From assembly GCF_000196315.1 (NCBI RefSeq), contig NC_014230.1, positions 248,001 through 312,000 on the forward strand: a stretch of 64,000 nucleotides of DNA, given 5' to 3'. Source of the DNA: Croceibacter atlanticus HTCC2559 (GTDB lineage Bacteria; Bacteroidota; Bacteroidia; Flavobacteriales; Flavobacteriaceae). Position numbers and translations under genes: made by a program. The number at the start of each line of letters is the position of its first letter. Within the stretch, counting starts at the first letter, position 1. Positions 1 to 9,223 of this stretch are shown one piece after another. Below the pieces are notes generated by a model. The model searched no databases, had not been told where the DNA came from, and was given only the letters and a program-made list of their open reading frames with translations.

Positions 1-1
1 T

Positions 2-3000
2 ACAGCTTATGATCCAACAGACGAGTTGGTTAATGGGCAATCTTATTTCGCCTCTATCTTAGCAGATAATTGCGAAAGTGCGACAAGGTTAGAAGTTGTG
101 GCTACAATAAATACTACGCCACCACCAACTACAGATGATATTGCTCAAGAGTTCTGTATTCAAGATAACCCAACGGTATCAGACATAGATGTTAACGAGC
201 CTGGAATCGTTTGGTATGATATGGAAACTGGAGGTACAGCATTGCCTGTAGACGAGCCTTTAGTTGATGGTGTAACTTACTATGCTTCACAAACTATAAA
301 TAATTGCGATAGCACATCTAGGTTAGCTGTACAAGTTGAAGTTATCGAAACTCCTACGCCAACTACAGATAGTACCGATCAAGAGTTCTGTATTCAAGAT
401 AATGCCACAATTGCAGATTTACATGTGAATGAATCTAATGTAACTTGGTTTGACATGGCAACTGGAGGAACAGCATACGATCCTACAGACGGTTTAGTAG
501 ATGGCCAATCTTATTACGCTTCAATAGTAGCAGATAATTGCGAAAGTGCTTCAAGGTTAGAAGTTTCAGTTTCAATCTTTGAAACTCAAACACCTACAAC
601 TAATGAAGCAATTCAAGAGTTTTGCAGTCAAGACAATCCAACGATTGCAGACCTACAAGTAAACGAGCCAAATATTACTTGGTATGATATGGCTACAGGC
701 GGAACAGCCTATAATGCTACAGATGCATTGGTTGATGGACAAACATATTTTGCATCACAACTAAGTAATAATTGTGAAAGCGCAACACGTCTAGAAGTTA
801 CTGCAACTATTTACAGCACACCACCACCAACTACAACAGATAGTACACAGGATTTCTGTACTCAAGACAGTCCAACGGTTGGAGATATACAGGTTAATGA
901 ACCTAATGTGACTTGGTATGATATGGCGACAGGCGGAAATGCATTTAGTAATACTGCTAGCTTAATTAATGGTCAAACATATTATGGCTCAATAATAGAA
1001 AATGACTGCGAGAGCGTAACAAGGCTTGCCGTTACTGTTACTATTAATGATACACAAGCTCCTACAACGGTAGACTCTACACAAGACTTTTGTATACAAG
1101 ACAATCCGACAATTGCAGACTTACAAGTAATAGGTACAGCTGTAATATGGTATGATATGCCAACTGGTGGCACAGTATTTAATAGTACAGATACTCTTGA
1201 TGATAACACTATTTATTATGCCACACAAACACAAAATGGTTGTGAAAGTGAAGATCGTCTTGCAGTAAGTGTTTCAATATTTAATACACCACCACCAACT
1301 ACTACTAACAGTACACAAGAATTTTGTATTTCAAATAACCCAACAGTTGCAGATTTACAAGTAAATGAAAGTAACGTTATATGGTATGATGCTCCAACAA
1401 ACGGAACAGCGTTTAGTAATACAGCATCATTAATTAATGGTCAGGTTTACTATGGTTCACAAACTTTAAACGGCTGTGAAAGTGTGTCTCGATTAGCAGT
1501 AACAGTTATTATTCGAAACACAGCTCCACCAACTACTTTAAATAATATGCAAGAGTTTTGTATACAAGACAACCCAACTATTGCAGATTTACAAGTAAAT
1601 GAAAGTGATGTTATTTGGTATGATATGTCTTCAGGAGGAACTATTTTAAGTCCTAGTGAGCCTCTTATATCTGGTCAAACTTATTATGGTGCTCAAAACA
1701 TTAATGGTTGTGAAAGCAACACCAGATTAGCTATTGGTGTTACAATATTTAACACACCACCACCAACTACTGCTAATGATACTCAAACATTCTGTGCAGC
1801 AAACAACCCTACAGTTGGAGACATACAAGTAAACGAATTAAATATTACTTGGTACAACTCGGCTGCAGGCACTACGCCATTAAATGACTCAGATGCCTTA
1901 GTTGATGGGCAAATTTATTATGCATCGCAAACTTTAAATGGCTGCGAAAGTGTAACACGATTAGCGGTAACTACTAATATAACTAATACACCGCCACCAA
2001 CTACAGTTAATGCCAACCAAGAGTTTTGTGAAGTTAACAATCCTACTATAGCAGATATAGAAATAAACGAAACTAACATTACTTGGTATGATATGCCAAC
2101 AGGCGGAACAGCTTATAATTTAACAGATGCGCTTACAGATGGTTTTACTTACTATGCTAGCCAAACAGTAGATGGTTGTGAAAGCTCTACAAGATTAGAA
2201 GTTAATGTATCAATCTTTAGTTCAGATTCTGCTACAATTACATCCAGTGCTTCAGGAGACGTTTGCCTTAATACTGTAATTACCTATACAACTGAGCCAG
2301 GTAACACAAATTATATGTGGGACTTTACTGGAGGAATGGTTGTTGCCGGCGGTGGTATAGACGATAATACTATCGAAATACTTTGGGACACTCAAGATAA
2401 CACTACTGTAAGTGTGTCTTATGATGCTGCAAATGCTTGTAGTTCTGGAGGACCAGTTACAATTAACGAGATAGTTTCTGTATGTGGAGATTTAGCAATT
2501 ACAAAAACTGTAGATGAAACTTCTCCAACTATTGGTAGTGAAGTTACGTTTGTAATAAACGTTACTCATTCTGGACCAAATGATTTCTTTGATATTACAA
2601 TTGATGAGGTACTTCCTTCTGGTTATGAGCTTATATCTTCTAATGCAACAGTAGGAACTTACACATCTGCAATTGGAGAATGGTTTATACCTACTCTTAT
2701 GACAAACCAAACTGCAAGCCTTACAATTACAGCAGAAGTTTTAGGTGACGGAGATTATTTAAATATTGCAACTATTGAATCTTCTACACCAGAAGACACT
2801 AACCCATCAAACAACTCTGCAGAAGCCAGTGTAGATCCATTATGTTTATTTGTTTATAGCCAGTTTTCTCCAAATGGAGATGGTATGAATGAAAACTTTA
2901 CAATCTCTTGTATTGAAAGATTTCCAAATAATGAAATCCAGATATTTAATAGATACGGAAGTTTAGTTTACAAAAAAGTAGGTTACAGAAATGATTGGGA

Positions 3001-3130
3001 CGGCACAGCAAATGTAAGTAGTGTATCTAGTAATGGCGAATTACTCCCAGCAGGAACCTATTATTACGTTATAAAAATGAATGACCAGGAAGATAACCGT
3101 ATGTCTGGATGGGTTTACCTAATCAAGTAA
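2..3130 (+). CDS. Large repeat-containing T9SS-secreted surface protein (5' end outside window)
   Basis: The reading frame is open from base 2, so the start lies upstream; 1042 residues are visible. They comprise one partial and nine full copies of a roughly 78-residue module (conserved core QEFC..DNPTIADLQVNE..ITWYDM.TGG...L.DGQ.YYASQ..NGCES..RLAV). A DUF11-type beta-sandwich follows at about residues 829-940, beginning DLAITKTVDETSP. The end, from about residue 946, is a type B T9SS sorting domain (gliding motility-associated C-terminal domain) with FSPNGDGMNE, IFNRYGSLVY and WDG motifs. Proteins with this ending cross the outer membrane through the T9SS and are displayed or released; the repeats suggest an adhesin-like stalk. 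PorP/SprF and OmpA-like genes follow on the same strand. The ligand cannot be read from the sequence. Confidence 0.9.
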   Translation, partial: TAYDPTDELVNGQSYFASILADNCESATRLEVVATINTTPPPTTDDIAQEFCIQDNPTVSDIDVNEPGIVWYDMETGGTALPVDEPLVDGVTYYASQTINNCDSTSRLAVQVEVIETPTPTTDSTDQEFCIQDNATIADLHVNESNVTWFDMATGGTAYDPTDGLVDGQSYYASIVADNCESASRLEVSVSIFETQTPTTNEAIQEFCSQDNPTIADLQVNEPNITWYDMATGGTAYNATDALVDGQTYFASQLSNNCESATRLEVTATIYSTPPPTTTDSTQDFCTQDSPTVGDIQVNEPNVTWYDMATGGNAFSNTASLINGQTYYGSIIENDCESVTRLAVTVTINDTQAPTTVDSTQDFCIQDNPTIADLQVIGTAVIWYDMPTGGTVFNSTDTLDDNTIYYATQTQNGCESEDRLAVSVSIFNTPPPTTTNSTQEFCISNNPTVADLQVNESNVIWYDAPTNGTAFSNTASLINGQVYYGSQTLNGCESVSRLAVTVIIRNTAPPTTLNNMQEFCIQDNPTIADLQVNESDVIWYDMSSGGTILSPSEPLISGQTYYGAQNINGCESNTRLAIGVTIFNTPPPTTANDTQTFCAANNPTVGDIQVNELNITWYNSAAGTTPLNDSDALVDGQIYYASQTLNGCESVTRLAVTTNITNTPPPTTVNANQEFCEVNNPTIADIEINETNITWYDMPTGGTAYNLTDALTDGFTYYASQTVDGCESSTRLEVNVSIFSSDSATITSSASGDVCLNTVITYTTEPGNTNYMWDFTGGMVVAGGGIDDNTIEILWDTQDNTTVSVSYDAANACSSGGPVTINEIVSVCGDLAITKTVDETSPTIGSEVTFVINVTHSGPNDFFDITIDEVLPSGYELISSNATVGTYTSAIGEWFIPTLMTNQTASLTITAEVLGDGDYLNIATIESSTPEDTNPSNNSAEASVDPLCLFVYSQFSPNGDGMNENFTISCIERFPNNEIQIFNRYGSLVYKKVGYRNDWDGTANVSSVSSNGELLPAGTYYYVIKMNDQEDNRMSGWVYLIK
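118..2220 (+). repeat. Nine coding tandem repeats of about 233 bp
   Basis: QEFC-like cores recur about every 233 bases (near 150, 383, 617, 848, 1082 and onward). Copies are diverged at the DNA level, with many synonymous differences, but each keeps two cysteines (EFC and GCES) and the WYDM core. Each module therefore probably has one disulfide in the exported protein. The family resembles Ig-like modules of flavobacterial surface proteins. Confidence 0.8.
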
Positions 3131-3169
3131 TAAAACACCTCTTAATCGTTAATAATCAACTCCAATTCT

Positions 3170-4126
3170 ATGAAAAATCGTAGTCAATTCAAGTCTTTTA
3201 ATACAAAAGCTTCTGTGGGCTGTATTGTTTTGCTCGCAATCTTGTTTGGTTTTACCAACACAACATCTGCTCAACAAACACCTCAGTTTACACAATATAT
3301 GTATAACACAATGAGTATTAATCCAGCCTATGCAGGTTCTTTACAAACATTAGATATTGTAGGAACCTATAGAGATCAATGGCGTGGAATAGATGGTGCT
3401 CCAGTTACTCAAAATTTAGGAATACATTCACCTTTAAGAAATGAAAAAGTGGGTGTAGGCCTCAACCTTACAAATGATAAACTAGGACCTGCCAAGCAAT
3501 TTTTTGCAGATGCTAATTTCTCATATACCGTACAAGTTAATCCTACAGCAAAATTAGCTTTTGGTTTAAAAACAGGTGTCAGGATTTTTAATGTCGATTT
3601 TACAGAAGGTGATTTTGTAAACCCAAATGATCAATTAAATAACAATATAGACAACCGTGCAAGTGTGAATCTTGGAGGTGGTTTATACCTACACTCTAAC
3701 AACTGGTATTTAGGCTTGTCTATTCCAGATTTCTTGTCTGATGACTTTTATGACGATAACGACGAAGCAGTTGCTGAGGAAGAAATACAATATTTTCTTA
3801 TTGGTGGTTATGTATTCGACTTTAGCCAAGATTTAAAGTTTAAACCAGCATTTTTAGCTAAATATTTAGACGGCACACCTTTAGTGGTAGATGTTTCTGC
3901 AAATTTCTTATTGTATGACAGGCTTACATTAGGAGCTTCGTACAGGTTTGAAGATTCATTTAGTGGCGTTGTTGGTTTTGAAGTTTTAAAAGGATTTTTT
4001 GCGGGATACTCTTATGACGCATCTACAACAGAATTATCAAACTATAATGATGGTACACACGAACTTATATTAAGATATACTGCACCTCCAAAAATAGAAA
4101 TAATCGAATCTCCTCGTTTCTTTTAA
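3170..4126 (+). CDS. PorP/SprF family type IX secretion outer-membrane protein
   Basis: 318 residues with an N-terminal signal sequence (hydrophobic stretch at about 17-33, ending TTSAQQ). The family signature follows directly: TPQFTQYMYNTMSINPAYAG, then YRDQWRGIDGAP and repeated beta-strand segments. PorP/SprF proteins are outer-membrane beta-barrels. In Flavobacterium johnsoniae, SprF is needed for secretion of the adhesin SprB, and genomes carry many copies beside individual type B cargo genes. The gene lies 39 bp after the repeat surface protein and 12 bp before the OmpA-like gene, which suggests a cargo plus accessory operon. Many paralogues exist, so I give no symbol. Confidence 0.93.
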   Translation: MKNRSQFKSFNTKASVGCIVLLAILFGFTNTTSAQQTPQFTQYMYNTMSINPAYAGSLQTLDIVGTYRDQWRGIDGAPVTQNLGIHSPLRNEKVGVGLNLTNDKLGPAKQFFADANFSYTVQVNPTAKLAFGLKTGVRIFNVDFTEGDFVNPNDQLNNNIDNRASVNLGGGLYLHSNNWYLGLSIPDFLSDDFYDDNDEAVAEEEIQYFLIGGYVFDFSQDLKFKPAFLAKYLDGTPLVVDVSANFLLYDRLTLGASYRFEDSFSGVVGFEVLKGFFAGYSYDASTTELSNYNDGTHELILRYTAPPKIEIIESPRFF

Positions 4127-4138
4127 AACCCTGACAAC

Positions 4139-6082
4139 ATGAAAATATATATTACATTACTTATAGGTTTGTTTCTCTCGCTACCCAGCATGTCTCAATC
4201 TAGTTTAAAGAATGCAGACAAGTTATTTAAGACTCAGGCGTACACAAAGGCTGCAGAGGCTTATAAAGAGTTTCTAGCCGAATATGAAGGTGAAGTAGAG
4301 ATACAAACACTTTTAAATGCTGGAGATGCAAATTATTTCATTTACAACACTTCAAAAGCAAAGCAATACTATCAAAGAGCTTTTAATAGAAAGCCAGATA
4401 TTAAAGAGCCTTACATTTCTAGATACGTGAGGACATTAAGAAGCGAGGAAGATTATGAGTTTGCACATAAAGTAGCGCTCAAAGCCCTAAAAGAATCTAA
4501 TGATGATGAAGCTTTAAATACTTACAAAAAACAATATGAAGCTTTTTTAGAGTTATTAAATTCTGAAGAAGATTCTGAATATAGGTTGATGAATATATCT
4601 GCCAATTCAAAATATTCAGACTTTGCTCCCGTAATATTTGGAGATAGTATTGTCTTTTCTTCATCACGTACCGGAAACTCTAAAGAATTATATTCTTGGA
4701 ATGAACAACCATATTTAAGTCTTTATATAGCTTCTAAAGGTGAAGATGGAGATTTGATAGATGCTAAACCATTCTCAAAATCAAGCAAAAGTGACTATCA
4801 TGATGCAACGCTAGCTATTATGCCAGACACCAATATTGTTTTCTTTGCTTCAAGTAACATCAATAAAAATAAATTAATACTAGATAGTGAGAGAGAAAAT
4901 AACTTTAAACTTTATAGTGGCGAACTAAAAAATGGAGTCATAAAAAACAGGGAAGAACTAAACTTTAATAGTGATTCGTATTCAGTAGGGCATCCATCTA
5001 TTAGTGATGACGGCAAGTATTTCTTCTTCGCATCAGATATGGAACAAGGCTATGGCGGTTCAGACATTTATTACTGTAAAATCACTCCAAGTGGTAAACT
5101 AACCACACCTAAAAATGCAGGCCCTGAAATTAATACTTCAGGAAATGATTTCTTTCCACATATGAAAGACGGTGTATTATACTTTGCTTCTAATGGCCAT
5201 GTAGGTTTTGGAGGATTGGATGTTTTTCAAATTGAATTTAATAGAGATACTGAAGATTTTACTAATCTTCAAAATTTAGGAAAAACTGTAAACACATCTT
5301 ATGATGATTTTTCTATGGTGTTTAATACAGATGGAATGACTGGTTACCTTGCATCTAACAGAACACAAGGTGTGGGTGATGATGATATTTATTATTTCAC
5401 TAAAGAACCAATTCCTTGTGATCAAATCTTGTTTGGTAACATAAAAGACTTAAGAACTAAAGAAAATCTTGCAGAGGTAACTGTTACAATTAAAGACAGC
5501 TTAAATGAAACTATTTCTATATTAAAGACTGATGCAGATGGTAATTATGAAATAAAATTACCTTGCCTTACCAAAGTTACCATACTTGCAGAAAAGGAAG
5601 ATTATTTTGAACAAGAGAAAATTGGAGAAACAGGTGATGTAGATGGTGAGGAAAATGAATCTATAGATTTTGAACTTGAGCGAGCTAAAGATATGATAGT
5701 AGTAGATGAAACTACAAAACAAGAAAAAATAGATTTAGAAACTATTTACTTTGATTTTGATAAAGCTGATATCACACCAAAAGCTGCAGCTGTCTTAGAT
5801 AAAGCCGTTAAGCTTATGAACTTTTATCCAGATATGGTTATTAATATTGAGTCTCATACAGACTCGAGAGGTTCTAAGAAATACAACTATAGCTTATCAG
5901 ACCGAAGAGCAAAAGCTACACAACAATACATATACTCTCAAGGCATAGCAGAAGAACGTATTGTAAGTGCACAAGGTTATGGTGAGCAACGCCTTTTAAA
6001 CGAATGTAAAGATGGCGTAAAATGTAGCGATGAAGAACACGATGTAAACAGACGATCAGATTTTATCATTTTAAAACGATAA
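4139..6082 (+). CDS. OmpA family protein with TPR, PD40-propeller and CarboxypepD-like domains (PorE-like)
   Basis: 647 residues. A signal peptide (about 1-19) is followed by TPR-like helices (about 20-140) and a beta-propeller region with PD40/WD40-like blades (about 150-425; recurring HPSISDDGKYFFFASD and GGSDIYY motifs). Next is a carboxypeptidase-regulatory-like beta domain (about 430-510). The C-terminal OmpA peptidoglycan-binding domain starts near 530 (IYFDFDKADITPKAA and SHTDSRGSKKYNYSLSDRRA). The order matches PorE-type proteins, which link the T9SS outer-membrane complex to peptidoglycan. It is the last gene of the surface-protein cluster and ends just before a strong terminator. 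Whether it serves this cargo alone is inference. Confidence 0.9.
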   Translation: MKIYITLLIGLFLSLPSMSQSSLKNADKLFKTQAYTKAAEAYKEFLAEYEGEVEIQTLLNAGDANYFIYNTSKAKQYYQRAFNRKPDIKEPYISRYVRTLRSEEDYEFAHKVALKALKESNDDEALNTYKKQYEAFLELLNSEEDSEYRLMNISANSKYSDFAPVIFGDSIVFSSSRTGNSKELYSWNEQPYLSLYIASKGEDGDLIDAKPFSKSSKSDYHDATLAIMPDTNIVFFASSNINKNKLILDSERENNFKLYSGELKNGVIKNREELNFNSDSYSVGHPSISDDGKYFFFASDMEQGYGGSDIYYCKITPSGKLTTPKNAGPEINTSGNDFFPHMKDGVLYFASNGHVGFGGLDVFQIEFNRDTEDFTNLQNLGKTVNTSYDDFSMVFNTDGMTGYLASNRTQGVGDDDIYYFTKEPIPCDQILFGNIKDLRTKENLAEVTVTIKDSLNETISILKTDADGNYEIKLPCLTKVTILAEKEDYFEQEKIGETGDVDGEENESIDFELERAKDMIVVDETTKQEKIDLETIYFDFDKADITPKAAAVLDKAVKLMNFYPDMVINIESHTDSRGSKKYNYSLSDRRAKATQQYIYSQGIAEERIVSAQGYGEQRLLNECKDGVKCSDEEHDVNRRSDFIILKR

Positions 6083-6112
6083 TTCTCAACCAGCAACTCT
6101 TAATTGATTACT

Positions 6113-6144
6113 AACACCTAAGGTTAAAACTTAGGTGTTTTTTT
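6113..6144 (+). terminator. Rho-independent terminator after the OmpA-like gene
   Basis: A perfect 10-bp stem (AACACCTAAG / CTTAGGTGTT) with a 7-base loop runs directly into a T tract, 30 bp after the stop codon. Confidence 0.85.
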
Positions 6145-6154
6145 GGGATAAATA

Positions 6155-6192
6155 TAAAAAACGTAAAAGCCCGAAGTCTTCACTTCGGGCTT
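6155..6192 (-). terminator. Rho-independent terminator for the DUF4293 gene
   Basis: An 11-bp stem (AAGCCCGAAGT / ACTTCGGGCTT) with a 4-base loop lies 30 bp past the stop of the minus-strand gene. Read on the minus strand it is followed by a T-rich run. Confidence 0.75.
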
Positions 6193-6221
6193 ACGCACTA
6201 ATAGATACTAAGATGTAAGGT

Positions 6222-6632
6222 TTATCGTAATCGATCAACAGATTTTACGAGATTCTCGTCCCTCATTATGGCCTTATTCGCCAACACTAAAAAAACGATA
6301 GAAATAATCGGTAAGAGCATCCCAATGCCTTTCTCAGAGATATTCATCTCTCCAGGCACCCTTAGTGACCAATACACAAATAATCCTAGTAAAATAAAGT
6401 TTAATATTATATTTAAACGCCCCAATACAAATTGAAGCTTTCTATTTTTAAATGCTAATAAAGCAATAATTGCTAAAGCAGATGATCCTATATACATTCC
6501 AAATACAAATGGTTCATCTAAAGCTACAACTGCAGCACCTTCTGCATCTTTCCAAAGTGTTACAAAGAAAGGTAATGCACCACTAATTATGATGACTAAA
6601 AGTAAATAAACAGACTGTATTCGTTGTATCAT
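6222..6632 (-). CDS. DUF4293 family membrane protein
   Basis: 136 residues with four hydrophobic segments (about 6-25, 43-62, 70-92 and 100-122). It starts with the MIQRIQSVYLL motif characteristic of DUF4293, a Bacteroidota-restricted integral membrane family of unknown function usually found beside rho. Here it is divergent from rho with a 179-bp shared spacer, which supports the assignment. No catalytic motif is visible. The ATG at 6632 is the obvious start, with a candidate -7 element 19 bp upstream. Confidence 0.85.
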   Translation of the reverse strand: MIQRIQSVYLLLVIIISGALPFFVTLWKDAEGAAVVALDEPFVFGMYIGSSALAIIALLAFKNRKLQFVLGRLNIILNFILLGLFVYWSLRVPGEMNISEKGIGMLLPIISIVFLVLANKAIMRDENLVKSVDRLR

Positions 6633-6650
6633 TTAACAAATTATTGGCGT

Positions 6651-6658
6651 CAAAAATA
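6651..6658 (-). promoter_or_regulatory. Candidate -7 element for the DUF4293 gene
   Basis: On the minus strand this reads TATTTTTG, a perfect match to the Bacteroidota -7 consensus TAnnTTTG, and would give a leader of about 12 bases. A TTTG lies upstream but only 12 bases away instead of 17-23, so the -33 half is not convincing. Confidence 0.35.
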
Positions 6659-6675
6659 AGGCTTATTTAACAAAA

Positions 6676-6710
6676 TTGGGAGAAAATTTATAAATAATGT
6701 TGTATAATTG
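6676..6710 (+). promoter_or_regulatory. Possible rho promoter
   Basis: TTG at 6676-6678 and TATAATTG at 6703-6710 resemble the -33 TTTG and -7 TAnnTTTG elements, each with one mismatch. The 24-base spacer is one longer than the usual range. The resulting leader of about 95 bases would leave room for the autoregulation known for rho in other bacteria. This is weak evidence only. Confidence 0.3.
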
Positions 6711-6811
6711 CATTAACCATTCGTAACCATTTCAATATAGGTTACTTAACACTTTCATAAACAACGTCCTTCTTCTGGACAATTTTCACCCCATTAATTC
6801 TAAAACATTAC

Positions 6812-8551
6812 ATGTTAGACATTAACGCATTAAAAGCCAAGAAATTACCTGAATTACAGGAAATGGCTAAAACACTTGAAGTTCCTAAATACAGAAGCTT
6901 AAAAAAATTAGACTTAGTATATCAAATCTTAGATTACCAAGCAGCAAACCCTCACAAAGTAAAAGAGGTTTTAAGTGACGATAAGCAAAGTGATTCTCAA
7001 AAGACAAATTCTGAGACCACAAAGAAATCATCGGACTCTAAACCAAAGCAAGCTACTACAAAGGACTCTTCTACTAAAGCAGAGCAAAAAACTAAACCAG
7101 CTAGGGCACCAAGAGCTAATCAAAAAAACCCTAGGCCCAAGCCTGCAAAAGGGGCAACGTCTAGTCAAGAAGACAAAAAACAAAAGCCTATAGCAAAAGA
7201 ATCTAAAGAGACTAAACCAGCTCCTGCAAACAAGAGACCAAATCCTAAGGCACAGCAAAACTCTAACAGTAGTAAGACAGATTCTCGCTCAAATAACGAT
7301 ACTAAGTCTTCTAATGATAACCGTCATCCTAAAAGTGATAATAGAAATAACTCTAAGAATGACAATCGCAACAGTAAGCAAAATAATAAAGGCAACAGAG
7401 ACACCAGAAACCGCTATAAAGAACCAGACTATGAGTTTGATGCGATTATAGAGAGTGAAGGTGTTTTAGACATGATGCAAGATGGCTATGGCTTCTTAAG
7501 ATCTTCAGACTATAACTATCTTTCGTCACCAGATGATATATATGTATCTCAATCTCAAGTTAGACTTTTTGGTTTAAAAACTGGAGATACTGTACATGGA
7601 CAAGTTAGACCTCCAAAAGAGGGCGAGAAATACTTTCCATTAATTAAAATTAATAAAATTAATGGTTTAAAGCCTAGCGTAGTAAGAGATCGAGTTTCTT
7701 TTGAACACTTAACTCCATTATTTCCGCAAGAAAAATTTAACCTTGCAGAACGCCAGAGCACAATTTCAACCCGAATAATAGATTTATTCTCACCTATTGG
7801 TAAAGGACAACGTGGTATGATTGTTTCCCAGCCTAAAACTGGTAAAACAATGCTTTTAAAAGATGTTGCAAATGCAATAGCAGCAAATCACCCAGAAGTT
7901 TATCAGATCATCCTATTAATAGATGAAAGACCTGAAGAGGTTACAGACATGCAGCGCAATGTAAAAGGAGAGGTAGTAGCCTCTACTTTTGATAAAGAAG
8001 CACATGAACACGTAAGAGTTGCAAACATTGTATTAGAAAAAGCTAAGCGCTTGGTAGAATGTGGCCACGATGTGGTTATATTATTAGATTCAATTACACG
8101 TTTAGCGAGAGCATACAATACAGTACAACCTGCTAGTGGTAAAGTACTAAGTGGTGGTGTAGATGCTAATGCACTACACAAACCGAAACGTTTCTTTGGT
8201 GCTGCAAGAAATATTGAAGGAGGCGGATCTTTATCTATTATCGCCACGGCACTTACAGATACAGGCTCTAAAATGGACGAAGTAATATTTGAAGAGTTTA
8301 AAGGAACAGGAAACATGGAACTTCAATTAGATAGAAAGATCGCTAATAGAAGAATTTTCCCTGCTATTGATCTTACTTCTTCTAGTACTCGTCGTGACGA
8401 CCTACTTTTAGATGAAAAGACCATACAACGCATGTGGATTATGCGAAAATACTTAGCAGATATGAACCCTGTTGAAGCTATGGAATTTATAAACGATAGA
8501 TTTAAGCAAACTAAGAACAATGAAGAGTTCTTAATTTCAATGAATGGCTAA
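6812..8551 (+). CDS. rho: Transcription termination factor Rho with long disordered insert
   Basis: 579 residues, against about 420 for Escherichia coli Rho. A SAP-like Rho_N domain (1-47) is followed by about 160 residues of low-complexity sequence rich in K, N, S, Q, R and P (about 50-205). The RNA-binding cold-shock-like domain starts near 208 ([14 protein letters not shown]). The RecA-like ATPase has Walker A SQPKTGKT (about 340) and Walker [14 protein letters not shown]. The conserved region from [20 protein letters not shown] to the C-terminus is intact. Rho is the hexameric RNA translocase that ends untranslated transcription. The insert is typical of Bacteroidota Rho; in Bacteroides thetaiotaomicron such an insert promotes condensate formation. 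Confidence 0.97.
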   Translation: MLDINALKAKKLPELQEMAKTLEVPKYRSLKKLDLVYQILDYQAANPHKVKEVLSDDKQSDSQKTNSETTKKSSDSKPKQATTKDSSTKAEQKTKPARAPRANQKNPRPKPAKGATSSQEDKKQKPIAKESKETKPAPANKRPNPKAQQNSNSSKTDSRSNNDTKSSNDNRHPKSDNRNNSKNDNRNSKQNNKGNRDTRNRYKEPDYEFDAIIESEGVLDMMQDGYGFLRSSDYNYLSSPDDIYVSQSQVRLFGLKTGDTVHGQVRPPKEGEKYFPLIKINKINGLKPSVVRDRVSFEHLTPLFPQEKFNLAERQSTISTRIIDLFSPIGKGQRGMIVSQPKTGKTMLLKDVANAIAANHPEVYQIILLIDERPEEVTDMQRNVKGEVVASTFDKEAHEHVRVANIVLEKAKRLVECGHDVVILLDSITRLARAYNTVQPASGKVLSGGVDANALHKPKRFFGAARNIEGGGSLSIIATALTDTGSKMDEVIFEEFKGTGNMELQLDRKIANRRIFPAIDLTSSSTRRDDLLLDEKTIQRMWIMRKYLADMNPVEAMEFINDRFKQTKNNEEFLISMNG

Positions 8552-8573
8552 AAGCTAAATATAACAAACAACT

Positions 8574-8607
8574 AAAGCGCCTTCTTTAAATAGAAGGCGC
8601 TTTTTTA
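8574..8607 (+). terminator. Rho-independent terminator after rho
   Basis: A perfect 12-bp stem (AAAGCGCCTTCT / AGAAGGCGCTTT) with a 6-base loop is followed by T residues, 22 bp after the rho stop codon. Confidence 0.9.
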
Positions 8608-8623
8608 TTTGAATTTATAACAC

Positions 8624-8653
8624 AAAAAAACTTCTCGATGTTATCGAGAAGTT
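8624..8653 (-). terminator. Rho-independent terminator after rpsT
   Basis: The 11-bp stem AACTTCTCGAT / ATCGAGAAGTT has a 3-base loop. On the minus strand it is followed by a run of seven T. It lies 26 bp past the rpsT stop and is convergent with the rho terminator. Confidence 0.85.
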
Positions 8654-8679
8654 TAATATTGTTAAGAGTTAGCTTTGTA

Positions 8680-8928
8680 TTATAAAGCCGCTACGTGCTT
8701 TGCTAACTGAGATTTTAAGTGACCAGCTTTGTTACTATGAATAACATTATTTTTAGCCAACTTATCAATCATAGAGTTTACAGAAGGAAGTAATTTTGTT
8801 GCTTCTTCCTTATCTGCCTCTTTCAACTTCTTGATAGCATTACGCGTTGTTTTGTGTTGGTAACGGTTTCTAAGACGTTTAGTCTCACTGTTACGAATTC
8901 TTTTTAACGCTGACTTATGATTTGCCAT
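8680..8928 (-). CDS. rpsT: 30S ribosomal protein S20
   Basis: 82 residues, a normal length for bS20. It opens [20 protein letters not shown] and is rich in K and R, with the alanine-rich helical C-terminus expected of this small 16S rRNA-binding protein. The two tRNA-Glu genes lie directly upstream on the same strand, and I see no intervening terminator. Cotranscription from the promoter at 9177-9207 is therefore likely, though not proven. Confidence 0.97.
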   Translation of the reverse strand: MANHKSALKRIRNSETKRLRNRYQHKTTRNAIKKLKEADKEEATKLLPSVNSMIDKLAKNNVIHSNKAGHLKSQLAKHVAAL

Positions 8929-8951
8929 AATTTCTGTTTGTTAACTTATAG

Positions 8952-9023
8952 TAGTCCGTAGGGGAATCGAACCCCTGTTACATGGATGAAAACCATGCGT
9001 CCTAACCCCTAGACGAACGGACC
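8952..9023 (-). tRNA. tRNA-Glu (UUC), copy 2
   Basis: 72 bases fold as a cloverleaf on the minus strand: acceptor GGTCCGT / ACGGACT, anticodon stem CATGG / CCATG with loop TTTTCAT (anticodon TTC), and T-arm AGGGG-TTCGATT-CCCCT. The discriminator base is A. CCA is not encoded, as is common in this phylum. It is identical over its whole length to the copy at 9084-9155. Confidence 0.96.
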
Positions 9024-9083
9024 GTAATTATTATTTAATTGTCTTAAGAATATAAGAATTATTATACACTCTTAAAACTTTAG

Positions 9084-9155
9084 TAGTCCGTAGGGGAATC
9101 GAACCCCTGTTACATGGATGAAAACCATGCGTCCTAACCCCTAGACGAACGGACC
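9084..9155 (-). tRNA. tRNA-Glu (UUC), copy 1
   Basis: The same 72-base sequence and cloverleaf as the copy at 8952-9023, with anticodon TTC. This copy is nearest the promoter at 9177-9207. The 60-bp spacer between the copies is AT-rich and shows no promoter or terminator, so the pair is probably processed from one transcript. Confidence 0.96.
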
Positions 9156-9176
9156 AGTTTTGCTAATTAGCGGATG

Positions 9177-9207
9177 CAAAAATACAACTATTTTTTAAAG
9201 TCACAAA
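9177..9207 (-). promoter_or_regulatory. Promoter of the tRNA-Glu pair and probably rpsT
   Basis: On the minus strand TTTG (9204-9207), a 19-base spacer and TATTTTTG (9177-9184) match the Bacteroidota -33 / -7 consensus exactly. Transcription would begin about 15 bases before the first tRNA. Confidence 0.7.
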
Positions 9208-9223
9208 CATTGATTTAATTTTT

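Noticed and set aside
118-2220. Regularly spaced repeats that might suggest a CRISPR array
   Set aside because: The period is about 233 bp, the copies are diverged with synonymous changes, and they lie fully inside one protein-coding frame.
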